A stretch of DNA of 64,000 nt from Roseateles koreensis (GTDB taxonomy: Bacteria; Pseudomonadota; Gammaproteobacteria; Burkholderiales; Burkholderiaceae_C). Numbering within the stretch: the first letter of the stretch is position 1; each line of letters opens with the position of its first letter. The notes beneath the pieces were generated by a model. That model was given only the letters and a program-made list of their open reading frames with translations, ran no database searches and was not told where the DNA came from. This document shows, in pieces, positions 7,982 to 15,330 of this stretch. Both the position numbers and the translations under genes were made by a program. The stretch covers positions 1 through 64,000 of the forward strand of contig NZ_JAQQXS010000008.1 of NCBI RefSeq assembly GCF_028595305.1, written 5' to 3'.

Positions 7982-9391
7982 ATGCGACTTCGAACCAAGA
8001 TCATTTTGCTCGCAGTTCTGCCTTTGGTGGCCTCTCTGGCCCTGCTGGCGGTGGCCGTTCGCATGCAAGAAAGCCGTTTGGCCCGTCGCGAGCACGATTT
8101 GGTGGAGCGTGCGTATATGGAGGCCCGTCGCACCGAGTTGCGCAACTACGTGGCCTTAGCCATCAGCACTGTGCAGCCCTTGTACGACCAGCATGGCACT
8201 GAAAAGTACGCCGGGCCTGACGACGAATTAAACCGGCAACATGCGCTGAAATTGCTGGCTTCGCTGGACTACGGCCCCGACGGTTACTTTTTCGTCTACG
8301 ACTTGAAGGGCAATGTGCTGATGCATTCGCGCCAGCCTGAGCTGTTGGGCCGCAACCTATGGGAATTGCGTGATGCGCAGGGGCGGCCGACGATTCAGCA
8401 ATTGATCGCGCGGGCTCGCGCCGGTGGTGGCTATGTGGACTACTCGTGGCGCAAACCGAGTAGCGGGCAAGCCGCCGCCAAGCTGGGTTATGTGGTGGCG
8501 CTTGAGCGCTGGCAATGGATGGTAGGCACCGGCTTGTACCTGGACGACATCCAGTCGACCATGGCTCAGCTGGACCGTGACGCCAGTGCCAATATCGGCA
8601 TCACCTTGCTGTGGATCGTGGGCATTGCAGTGTTCGGCGTCGCCTTGATCAGCGTAACCGGCATGGCACTGAACTTCAGCGAATACCGCCTGGCCGAGAC
8701 CAAGCTGCGGCGCCTGGCCCATCAAGTAGTGCAGTCGCAGGAAGATGAGCGCGCCCATCTTGCGCGTGAATTGCACGACGGCGTCAGCCAAACCCTGGTG
8801 TCGACCAAGCTGCTGGTTGAGGCCGCGATAGAAAACCCGGTGCGTGGCGCCATGCTGGCCTCGCTCAACAAGGCGCTGTCGCGTTTGAATGGTTGCTTGA
8901 CCGAGGTACGGCGCATCTCTCACCGCCTGAGACCCGCGCTCTTGGATACCCTGGGTTTGCCCGCTGCGCTGCAGCATCTGGGGCATGAGTTTGACGAAGC
9001 CGGCCCGACGCGCGCCGTGGTGCACACCGACGGGGCGCCACAGGATTTGCCCGAGGTGGTGAAGACGGTGCTATTTCGCGTGGCGCAGGAAAGCCTGACC
9101 AATGTTGCCAAGCACGCGGGCGCCACGCAGCTGGTGTTGAACCTCGGTCTCCTCGATGACGGCACACTGTGCATGGCCATCAGCGACGATGGCCGGGGCT
9201 TTGACTCCACGGCCATGCAGGTGAATCCGGAGTTAGGCATTGGCCTGCGCAATATGCGTGAACGCATGGCCTCGATTGACGGCACGCTGCAGGTGACGGC
9301 CGTGCTAGGGCATGGCACCCTCATTGAAGCGCGGCTGCCGGCCGCAGTACTGGCCCGGTGGACAGCGGGAACAACCGGCATGGCGAAGTAA
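7982..9391 (+). CDS. Cache-domain sensor histidine kinase (NarL-system type)
   Basis: About 469 residues. A transmembrane helix near the N-terminus (IILLAVLPLVASLALLAVAV), then a periplasmic single Cache domain (GPDGYFFVYDLKGNVLMHS), a second membrane helix (IGITLLWIVGIAVFGVALI), a HisKA_3 dimerisation helix with the phospho-accepting histidine in RELHDGVSQ near residue 265, and a HATPase domain (ISDDGRGFD, GIGLRNMRERM). HisKA_3 kinases pair with LuxR-type regulators, and exactly such a regulator follows 10 bases downstream. The ligand may be delivered by the upstream binding protein. ATG 7973 is an equally possible start. Confidence 0.9.
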   Translation: MRLRTKIILLAVLPLVASLALLAVAVRMQESRLARREHDLVERAYMEARRTELRNYVALAISTVQPLYDQHGTEKYAGPDDELNRQHALKLLASLDYGPDGYFFVYDLKGNVLMHSRQPELLGRNLWELRDAQGRPTIQQLIARARAGGGYVDYSWRKPSSGQAAAKLGYVVALERWQWMVGTGLYLDDIQSTMAQLDRDASANIGITLLWIVGIAVFGVALISVTGMALNFSEYRLAETKLRRLAHQVVQSQEDERAHLARELHDGVSQTLVSTKLLVEAAIENPVRGAMLASLNKALSRLNGCLTEVRRISHRLRPALLDTLGLPAALQHLGHEFDEAGPTRAVVHTDGAPQDLPEVVKTVLFRVAQESLTNVAKHAGATQLVLNLGLLDDGTLCMAISDDGRGFDSTAMQVNPELGIGLRNMRERMASIDGTLQVTAVLGHGTLIEARLPAAVLARWTAGTTGMAK

Positions 9392-9401
9392 GCTTGCGCA
9401 C

Positions 9402-10082
9402 ATGGGCATGGAATTGATACGAATTTTGTTGGTTGACGATCACCCGATGGTGCGTGAAGGCCTGCGCTCGCGCCTGGACAGCGTGCCCCATCTGCAGGTG
9501 GTGGGTGAAGCCGGCGATGCATCCGAAGCCATGGCCCAACTGGCCCGCGCTACGCCAGCGGTGGTGTTGATGGATGTCGGCCTGAAGGCCTTGCAACCCC
9601 TGGTTGCAGGCGTCAATGGCAATGTCAACGCCACGGTCAACGCAAGCAATGGCATCGAGCTCACCCAAGCCATGCTGGCGTTGAACCCCGGCTTGCGCGT
9701 GCTGATGTTCAGCATGTATGACAACCCCGAATATGTGCAACGCGCCCTGCAGGCAGGTGCTCGGGGCTATGTGCTTAAAGACGCGCCTGCCAGCGAAATT
9801 GTGGCCGCCATCGACGCTGTGGCGGCAGGCGGCATGTATCTGAGCGAGGCCTTGTCCAAGCGTTTGTTTCGCAATCAGCAGCCGCGCCCCGTGCTGTCGC
9901 CCCGTGAGAGTGAAATTCTCTCCGCCTTGGCGCGAGGAGAGTCCAGCAAGCAAATCGCCCGCAGCCTGGACCTGAGTGTGCGCACCGTTGAAACGCACCG
10001 CCAGAGCATCAAGCGCAAACTCGGCCTGGCCGGGCAGGCCGAGCTCATCAAATACGCGGTGGAGCATGCGCGCACCGGTTGA
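9402..10082 (+). CDS. NarL/LuxR-type response regulator with a receiver-domain insertion
   Basis: A 226-residue regulator. The receiver domain opens ILLVDDHPMVREGL and the phospho-acceptor is D58 in LMDVG. The C-terminal LuxR helix-turn-helix (LSPRESEILSALARGESSKQIA) is standard. Odd feature: directly after D58, where family members run LPGMSGIEL, about 22 extra residues (roughly 62-83) rich in Asn, Val and Gly (VNGNVNATVNASNG) are inserted before GIELTQ. This enlarges the loop next to the phosphorylation site. The gene lies 10 bases after the histidine kinase and is its evident partner. Confidence 0.9.
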   Translation: MGMELIRILLVDDHPMVREGLRSRLDSVPHLQVVGEAGDASEAMAQLARATPAVVLMDVGLKALQPLVAGVNGNVNATVNASNGIELTQAMLALNPGLRVLMFSMYDNPEYVQRALQAGARGYVLKDAPASEIVAAIDAVAAGGMYLSEALSKRLFRNQQPRPVLSPRESEILSALARGESSKQIARSLDLSVRTVETHRQSIKRKLGLAGQAELIKYAVEHARTG

Positions 10083-10269
10083 GCCGCCGCTGGCGTGCAC
10101 AAGCGCTGGGGTCGACTGAATGGGCGAGGTCGAGTTGTCGGAAAATTTTACAAACTAAACCTCAATGAATGAGTGACTTAAATATGTCATTGATTTGTAA
10201 CGAATTTTTCATATGGCCCCGTTTTTGCTTCATGGCTGTCAATCTTCAATTTTTGAAAAACAGCCAACA

Positions 10270-10914
10270 ATGAACACTCACACTTTTGCCAAGATGACCC
10301 GTACCGCCGTTGCTGCCGCAGCGATTGCGGTCTCGGCCTTGCCTTTGTCCGCATCGGCTGGCATCGTGTTTCAATCGGTGAGCGATCTCTCCGATACGAG
10401 CCAATTCACATTGGCTTGGTGCTCAAGTTGCAGCAATCAGTACCGCATCTTTGATCAATTCACGCTGAGCAGCGCAGCGACCATCACCGGGTTCAGCGTC
10501 GATTTGTACAGCCTGTACGGGTACTGGGGTTCGGGTCTGAACTTCTCGATCTGGAGTCTCAATGGCAATCTGCCGGGCACCCAGTTGTTCAGCCAAAACT
10601 TGGCTAATGCCGATTTCAGCACCACCACACTGAGCAGCAATGCGCTGTTGGCCAGCACCAACAACGTCAGCGGATTGACGCTGGCAGCGGGCACTTACGA
10701 GGTCAGCTTTTACAACAAAAACCTGGCTGTTTGGGGATATACCGGCGGTGGCGGCAATCTCTACCAACAGGGCAACCAGTTTCACACCGGCACCAGCGCA
10801 GCTTTCACGCTGACCGGCGCTGAAAGCACCTCGGTGCCTGAGCCCACGGCGCTGGCCCTGACCGCCCTGGCACTGGTTTGCGCAGCTGGCGCCCTGCGCC
10901 GTCGCGGAGCCTGA
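10270..10914 (+). CDS. PEP-CTERM sorted exported protein
   Basis: A 214-residue secreted protein. The N-terminal signal peptide ends near SASAG. The C-terminus has the PEP-CTERM sorting signal: the VPEPT motif, a hydrophobic helix (ALALTALALVCAAGALR) and a terminal RRR cluster. Such proteins are processed by an exosortase encoded elsewhere and usually reach the surface or exopolysaccharide matrix. The middle is rich in Ser, Thr, Asn and Gly and resembles a beta-sandwich; CSSC at residues about 47-50 may form a disulfide. The ATG at 10270 begins the signal peptide. A strong terminator follows at 10975. The function is unknown. Confidence 0.85.
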   Translation: MNTHTFAKMTRTAVAAAAIAVSALPLSASAGIVFQSVSDLSDTSQFTLAWCSSCSNQYRIFDQFTLSSAATITGFSVDLYSLYGYWGSGLNFSIWSLNGNLPGTQLFSQNLANADFSTTTLSSNALLASTNNVSGLTLAAGTYEVSFYNKNLAVWGYTGGGGNLYQQGNQFHTGTSAAFTLTGAESTSVPEPTALALTALALVCAAGALRRRGA

Positions 10915-10974
10915 TTGCCTGACCTGCTATGGCAGGTCATAAAGCAGCCTGGGCTAGAAAACTTGGGTCAACAC

Positions 10975-11004
10975 AAAGCGTCGGGCTGCCCGACGCTTTT
11001 TTTT
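10975..11004 (+). terminator. rho-independent terminator after the PEP-CTERM gene
   Basis: GCGTCGGG at 10978-10985, a three-base loop and CCCGACGC at 10989-10996 are followed by eight T residues. A second hairpin (GACCTGC/GCAGGTC) lies at 10921-10938 just after the stop codon. Confidence 0.9.
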
Positions 11005-11209
11005 GGGGTGATGAGCTCTGCAAGGGCCTTACCACTGGCGGCGCCGATATTTCGGGTTTTCACCTAAGTATTGCCGCGCGGCCTGACCGCGCAGCCTGAC
11101 GGATGCGCGCCGGGCGCGGGATACCGACACTGGCGCTCCAAGCTGGCGCGTCATTGCAAGTCATTCGTCTTGTGCCTGATGCCGTTGGCAAATTCAGGAG
11201 ACAAGTTTC

Positions 11210-13282
11210 ATGCAAATCGATATTCGCCGCCACCTGGTGTGGCTGGGCGTGGCTGTGCTGGGCGCCTTTGCGCTCGCCACCGTGGCCCTCGGGCGCGGTG
11301 AGTCCGTCAGTGCCTTGTGGGTGGTGATTGCCGCCCTTTGCGTTTACCTCATCGCCTACCGTTACTACAGCCTCTTTCTTGCCACCCGGGTGCTGGAGTT
11401 GGACCCCCGGCGCATGACGCCGGCCTGGCGCCACAATGACGGGCTGGACTATGTGCCCACCCACAAGGGCGTGCTCTTTGGCCATCACTTTGCGGCCATT
11501 GCCGGTGCGGGCCCGCTGGTTGGGCCGGTGCTGGCGGCGCAGATGGGCTATTTGCCGGGCCTGCTGTGGATTTTGGCTGGCGTGGTGTTTGCGGGGGCGG
11601 TGCAGGACTTCATCGTGTTGTTCATCAGCACCCGGCGCGATGGCCGCTCGCTGGGCGACCTCATCAAGCAGGAGATGGGCTTGGTGCCCGGCGTGATCGC
11701 GCTGTTCGGCGCCTTCATGATCATGATCATCATCCTGGCCGTGCTGGCGCTGATTGTGGTGAAGGCGCTGGCGCATTCGCCCTGGGGCACCTTCACCGTG
11801 GCGGCGACGATTCCGGTGGCCCTGTTCATGGGCATCTACACCCGCTTCATTCGTCCGGGCCGCATCGGCGAGGTTTCGCTCATTGGCTTTGTGCTGTTGA
11901 TGGCGGCCATCGTGGGTGGCCAGTGGGTGCATGAAAGCACTGCACTCGCGCCGTTGTTTGACTTCGACGGCAAAGCGCTCACGTGGATGCTGATCGGCTA
12001 CGGCTTTGTGGCCGCCTGCATCCCCGTGTGGCTGTTGCTGGCGCCGCGCGACTATCTCTCCACCTTCTTGAAGATCGGCACCATCATGGCGTTGGCCGTG
12101 GGCATCGTGGTCGTCGGGCCCGAACTGCGTATGCCGGCGTTCACGCAGTTTGCGGCAGGCAACGGGCCGGTCTGGTCGGGCAGCCTGTTCCCCTTCTTGT
12201 TCATCACCATCGCTTGTGGTGCGGTGTCGGGCTTTCACGCGCTGATTTCGTCGGGCACCACGCCCAAGATGCTGGACAACGAGGTGAACGCCCGGTTCAT
12301 CGGTTACGGCGGCATGCTGGCTGAATCGTTCGTCGCCGTAATGGCCCTGGTGGCCGCCTCCTGCATCGAGCCAGGGGTCTACTTCGCCATGAACAGCCCG
12401 GCCGCCTTGGTGGGCAGCGACGTGAACGCGGTGGCGCAGACCCTGTCAACCTGGGGCTTTGTCGTCACGCCCGAGATGCTGACGCAAACTGCCAAAGACG
12501 TGGGTGAAAGCACCATCCTGGCGCGCGCCGGTGGCGCCCCCACCTTGGCGGTGGGTATGGCGCACATCCTGCACCAAGTGGTGGGTGGCAAGGCCATGAT
12601 GGCCTTCTGGTACCACTTTGCCATTCTCTTCGAGGCGCTGTTCATCCTCACGGCGGTGGATGCTGGCACCCGCGCCGGTCGCTTCATGCTGCAAGACCTG
12701 CTGGGTACTTTTGTGCCCGCCTTGAAGAAGACCGAGTCACTGCCCGCCAATCTCATTGCCACCGGCCTGTGCGTGGCGGCTTGGGGTTACTTCCTGTACC
12801 AGGGCGTGGTGGACCCGCTGGGTGGCATCAATACCTTGTGGCCGCTGTTTGGCATCTCCAACCAAATGTTGGCAGCCGTGGCGCTGATGCTGGGCACCGT
12901 GGTCTTGTTCAAGATGAAAAAGGGCCGCTACGCCTGGACCACCATGGCACCTGCAGCCTGGCTACTGGCCTGCACGCTGACCGCTGGCGGGCTGAAGATC
13001 TTTTCGGCCGACCCCAAGGTTGGATTTTTGGCGCATGCCGACAAATACGCCAACGCAGTGGCCGAGGGCAAGGTACTCGCTCCCGCCAAGTCCCTGGAAG
13101 CCATGCAGCGCGTGGTCTTCAACGACCGCTTGGATGCAGCGTTATGCGCGCTGTTCATCTTCGTCGTGCTGAGCGTGCTGGCCTACAGCGTCAAGGCCGT
13201 GATGGCCGCCCGTGAATCTCGCAAACCCACGGTGCAGGAGACACCCTATCAGCCCCTGCCCGCCGGAGCTGTCGGTGGTTAA
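11210..13282 (+). CDS. cstA: CstA family pyruvate/peptide transporter (carbon starvation protein)
   Basis: A 690-residue polytopic inner-membrane protein. Family signatures include the HFAAIAGAGPLVGP segment, FHALISSGTTPKML and the late LWPLFGISNQMLAA motif. CstA and the related BtsT are known pyruvate/proton symporters or peptide uptake proteins in enteric bacteria. AGGAG at 11196-11200 stands nine bases before the ATG. The stop overlaps the start of a YbdD-type gene, the usual partner of cstA. Regulation in other bacteria is by carbon limitation; no regulatory site is recognised in the upstream 205 bp. Confidence 0.93.
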   Translation: MQIDIRRHLVWLGVAVLGAFALATVALGRGESVSALWVVIAALCVYLIAYRYYSLFLATRVLELDPRRMTPAWRHNDGLDYVPTHKGVLFGHHFAAIAGAGPLVGPVLAAQMGYLPGLLWILAGVVFAGAVQDFIVLFISTRRDGRSLGDLIKQEMGLVPGVIALFGAFMIMIIILAVLALIVVKALAHSPWGTFTVAATIPVALFMGIYTRFIRPGRIGEVSLIGFVLLMAAIVGGQWVHESTALAPLFDFDGKALTWMLIGYGFVAACIPVWLLLAPRDYLSTFLKIGTIMALAVGIVVVGPELRMPAFTQFAAGNGPVWSGSLFPFLFITIACGAVSGFHALISSGTTPKMLDNEVNARFIGYGGMLAESFVAVMALVAASCIEPGVYFAMNSPAALVGSDVNAVAQTLSTWGFVVTPEMLTQTAKDVGESTILARAGGAPTLAVGMAHILHQVVGGKAMMAFWYHFAILFEALFILTAVDAGTRAGRFMLQDLLGTFVPALKKTESLPANLIATGLCVAAWGYFLYQGVVDPLGGINTLWPLFGISNQMLAAVALMLGTVVLFKMKKGRYAWTTMAPAAWLLACTLTAGGLKIFSADPKVGFLAHADKYANAVAEGKVLAPAKSLEAMQRVVFNDRLDAALCALFIFVVLSVLAYSVKAVMAARESRKPTVQETPYQPLPAGAVGG

Positions 13283-13490
13283 GTTGGCCGATCTGGCCGC
13301 CGACGTCGGCTCAGCCGGTCGCGGCCTCGCCCAAAGCCTGCGCCTGATGGTGGGCTTGCCCGACTACGGCGGCTACCTCAAGCACTTTCAAGCCAATCAC
13401 CCCGACCAAACCCCGATGAGTTTTGAGGCCTTCTTCAGGGAAAGGCAGCAGGCCAGGTATGGGTCGGGGCGGGGGAAGATGTGTTGTTGA
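13275..13490 (+). CDS. YbdD/YjiX family small protein, CstA partner
   Basis: A 71-residue protein with the YbdD/YjiX pattern: PDYGGYLKHFQANHPDQTPM, then FFRERQQARYGSG and a terminal Cys pair. GTG at 13275 was chosen because GGAG at 13265-13268 is six bases upstream and homology starts about here; the start lies inside the last codons of cstA, so the two are coupled. Family members invariably follow cstA/btsT genes and are required for full pyruvate transport in enteric bacteria. A bidirectional terminator follows. Confidence 0.87.
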   Translation: MVKLADLAADVGSAGRGLAQSLRLMVGLPDYGGYLKHFQANHPDQTPMSFEAFFRERQQARYGSGRGKMCC

Positions 13491-13518
13491 GGGTGCGTGG
13501 GCTGATGTTGTAGGGACG

Positions 13519-13548
13519 AAAAAATAGCGGCCGAGGCCGCTATTTTTC
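13519..13548. terminator. bidirectional terminator between cstA-ybdD and pilA
   Basis: AAAAATAGCGGCC at 13520-13532 and GGCCGCTATTTTT at 13535-13547 form a perfect 13-bp stem with A-rich and T-rich flanks on both sides. It can stop transcription from the plus-strand cstA unit and the minus-strand pilin gene. Confidence 0.9.
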
Positions 13549-13563
13549 AAATTGAATCAGCGA

Positions 13564-13980
13564 TTACTTGCAAAGATTTGCGGCGACGCAGGTGCCACCC
13601 GTCGTCCAAGCCACCTTGCCGGCGGTCAAAACGGGGGTGAGAGTGTAGGTCTCACTACTCAAACCATTGGTTTTGATGGCCGTGGCAGTGATGACACCAT
13701 CTTTGGTGGCCAATGTTTCCAGATTTCCGGAAGCAGTTGCGATGTCAGCAGGAATGCCATTGCTACCACCGGTGCAGCCTGTGATGGTATCCAAATCCTG
13801 AGCGCAAAGTTCCACTGCCACCTTGGCGGCCGAAGTGCTCAAAACAACCTCAGTGAACTTCGCCTTCTTCGTGTAATTCTGGTAAGCCGGCAAGGCCACG
13901 GCAGCCAAGATACCAATGATCGCCACGACGATCATCAATTCGATCAGGGTGAAACCTTGTTGGACGCGCTTCATGTTCAT
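13564..13980 (-). CDS. pilA: type IV major pilin (PilA)
   Basis: A 138-residue type IVa prepilin. The short basic leader MNMKRVQQG is cut before phenylalanine by prepilin peptidase, and the conserved N-terminal helix [20 protein letters not shown] carries Glu5. Two cysteines near the end (CVAANLCK) define the D-loop disulfide, and another pair lies in [11 protein letters not shown]. The start ATG 13980 has AGGAG six bases upstream on the coding strand. A sigma-54 promoter and two upstream palindromes support PilS/PilR-type control. No other pilus genes are in the window. It could be the main fibre subunit for twitching, adhesion or DNA uptake. Confidence 0.93.
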   Translation of the reverse strand: MNMKRVQQGFTLIELMIVVAIIGILAAVALPAYQNYTKKAKFTEVVLSTSAAKVAVELCAQDLDTITGCTGGSNGIPADIATASGNLETLATKDGVITATAIKTNGLSSETYTLTPVLTAGKVAWTTGGTCVAANLCK

Positions 13981-14042
13981 GGTGGGACTCCTGGGGGTGT
14001 TCAGCAAAAAAGCTGTTGAGGGGTGGGGGACACCCCCCTTGA

Positions 14043-14059
14043 ATGCAGGGGTCGTGCCA
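14043..14059 (-). promoter_or_regulatory. sigma-54 (RpoN) promoter of pilA
   Basis: Read on the minus strand the site is TGGCACGACCCCTGCAT. It matches the -24/-12 consensus TGGCACG-N4-TTGCW at all but one base, with the obligatory 10 bases between GG and GC. Transcription would start near 14033, leaving a leader of about 53 bases before the pilA ATG. Confidence 0.85.
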
Positions 14060-14120
14060 GCTTGATTTTGTTGAAATTTTGTGCGTTTTTGCACGTCCTG
14101 GCGCGAAGAGGCCGCCAATA

Positions 14121-14190
14121 TGACAATTTTTGTCAGTCGACCCCCTGCATTTTTCTGTCGACTCGCCGTCAGGAGTGACAATTTTTGGCA
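14121..14190 (-). promoter_or_regulatory. paired upstream activator sites of pilA (PilR-like)
   Basis: Two near-identical 15-bp palindromes, TGACAATTTTTGTCA at 14121-14135 and TGACAATTTTTGGCA at 14176-14190, are centred 55 bp apart (about five helical turns) and lie roughly 95 and 150 bp upstream of the predicted sigma-54 start. TGTCA cores are compatible with PilR binding in other proteobacteria. The assignment to PilR is inference. Confidence 0.65.
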
Positions 14191-14211
14191 GCCAGCGCCT
14201 GGAAATAAAAC

Positions 14212-14252
14212 TGGGGTCAGAGTCGATTTAAATTAAATCGACTCTGACCCCA
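14212..14252. repeat. 41-bp perfect palindrome, REP-like element
   Basis: TGGGGTCAGAGTCGATTTAA at 14212-14231 is followed, after one base, by its exact complement at 14233-14252. The GGGGTCAGAGTCG half-site is one I associate with short palindromes flanking REP-associated Y1 (TnpA_REP-like) transposases in proteobacteria. No transposase is present here, so this is an orphan copy or a strong hairpin placed between pilA and the next gene. Confidence 0.8.
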
Positions 14253-14283
14253 ATTAAAGAGAGGTGGTTTGTTTCGCTCGGCG

Positions 14284-15069
14284 TCAAAGCACCATCACTT
14301 GCCCCGCTTGCAGTGCGCTCAGGCGGTGGCGGGTGTCCAGGGCGCTGATTTCGGTCATCACGGCGTCGATCTCGCCGGGTTTGATGTGGGTGATGTGCAC
14401 TTGAACCTCACCTTGCAGATGGGTCAGCTCTTGGGCCAGAGCGGCGGGGCACAGGTGTTGGCTGACGGCGGCGAGTTCGTGTTCTTCGTCGCTGAAGGCG
14501 GTTTCGATCACGAGGTGCGAGACCTTGATTTCGGCCAAGCGTTGCCACAGCGCGGGGTTGGGGCCGGTGTCGCCAGTGAACACCCAGTGGGTGTGGCCGC
14601 CGGCCGGCCCTGCGTCCACCGCAAAGCCGACGGCGGGCACGGTGTGGGCGGCGCTCAAGACTTCGATCTGGCGCTCACCCAGTTGCAGGCGGTCGCCGAT
14701 GTTGAAGGGGTGCAGGCTCAGTACCGGATGCGCGGCATTGGGCAAGCGGGTGAAGTCGGGCCAGATCACGCCGTTGAAGATGTGCTGGCGCAGCGCGGCC
14801 AGCGTCTGCGGCAGGGCGTGAACCTGGATGGGTGGGCGTTTTGCGGCGGCGCGCAGGCGCAACACCGCGTCTGCCAGCAAGGGAATGGACAGAATGTGGT
14901 CCAGGTGCGAGTGGCTGACCAAAATATGGTCGATGCGCGCCAGTGCTGCCAGCGGTAGGTCGCCCACGCCAGTGCCGGCGTCGATCAACACATCGTCGTC
15001 CAGCAGGAACGCGGTGGTCTTGAATCCGGCAGAGATGGCGCCAGAACAACCGAGAACGCGAATATTCAT
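14284..15069 (-). CDS. MBL-fold phosphodiesterase, class II cyclic-nucleotide PDE-like
   Basis: A 261-residue metallo-beta-lactamase-fold hydrolase. The metal-binding motif HSHLDH is at 53-58, with further ligands in FTGDTGPNP and HITHIKPGE. The overall plan (MNIRVLGCSGAI, TTAFLLDDDVLIDAGTG) resembles class II 3',5'-cyclic-nucleotide phosphodiesterases, which hydrolyse cAMP or cGMP, and also tRNase Z. The substrate is therefore uncertain; cyclic nucleotide is the better guess. The gene is monocistronic, pointing toward the REP-like palindrome, with 260 bp separating it from the divergent SNF2 helicase. Confidence 0.8.
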   Translation of the reverse strand: MNIRVLGCSGAISAGFKTTAFLLDDDVLIDAGTGVGDLPLAALARIDHILVSHSHLDHILSIPLLADAVLRLRAAAKRPPIQVHALPQTLAALRQHIFNGVIWPDFTRLPNAAHPVLSLHPFNIGDRLQLGERQIEVLSAAHTVPAVGFAVDAGPAGGHTHWVFTGDTGPNPALWQRLAEIKVSHLVIETAFSDEEHELAAVSQHLCPAALAQELTHLQGEVQVHITHIKPGEIDAVMTEISALDTRHRLSALQAGQVMVL

Positions 15070-15330
15070 GAAAAAGGGCTTGCAAGCGGGGGAGGTGGGC
15101 CTGTTGCCGCCTGTGTTGAGTCTTTGTTCAATGAAGCTTCAACCTGGCGGCGTTCAAGTGTGTGAATGTACGCAGCCCAGCGCAACTCACAAGTGCGCAT
15201 TACCGCCTTTTCACGTGTCCGGCGTCGCCCCGCCCACCCTCTCGTCCGGAGCGTGATTTCATGCACAGCTTGCGGCCGGGCCCCGTTGCCGCCAGGGCTT
15301 GGCATACTTCGTCTTTGACCCCGCGCCGCC

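Noticed and set aside
11060-12238. 392-codon minus-strand frame over cstA
   Set aside because: Extremely rich in His, Gln and Arg, no recognisable domain, opposite a clear transporter gene with ribosome site.
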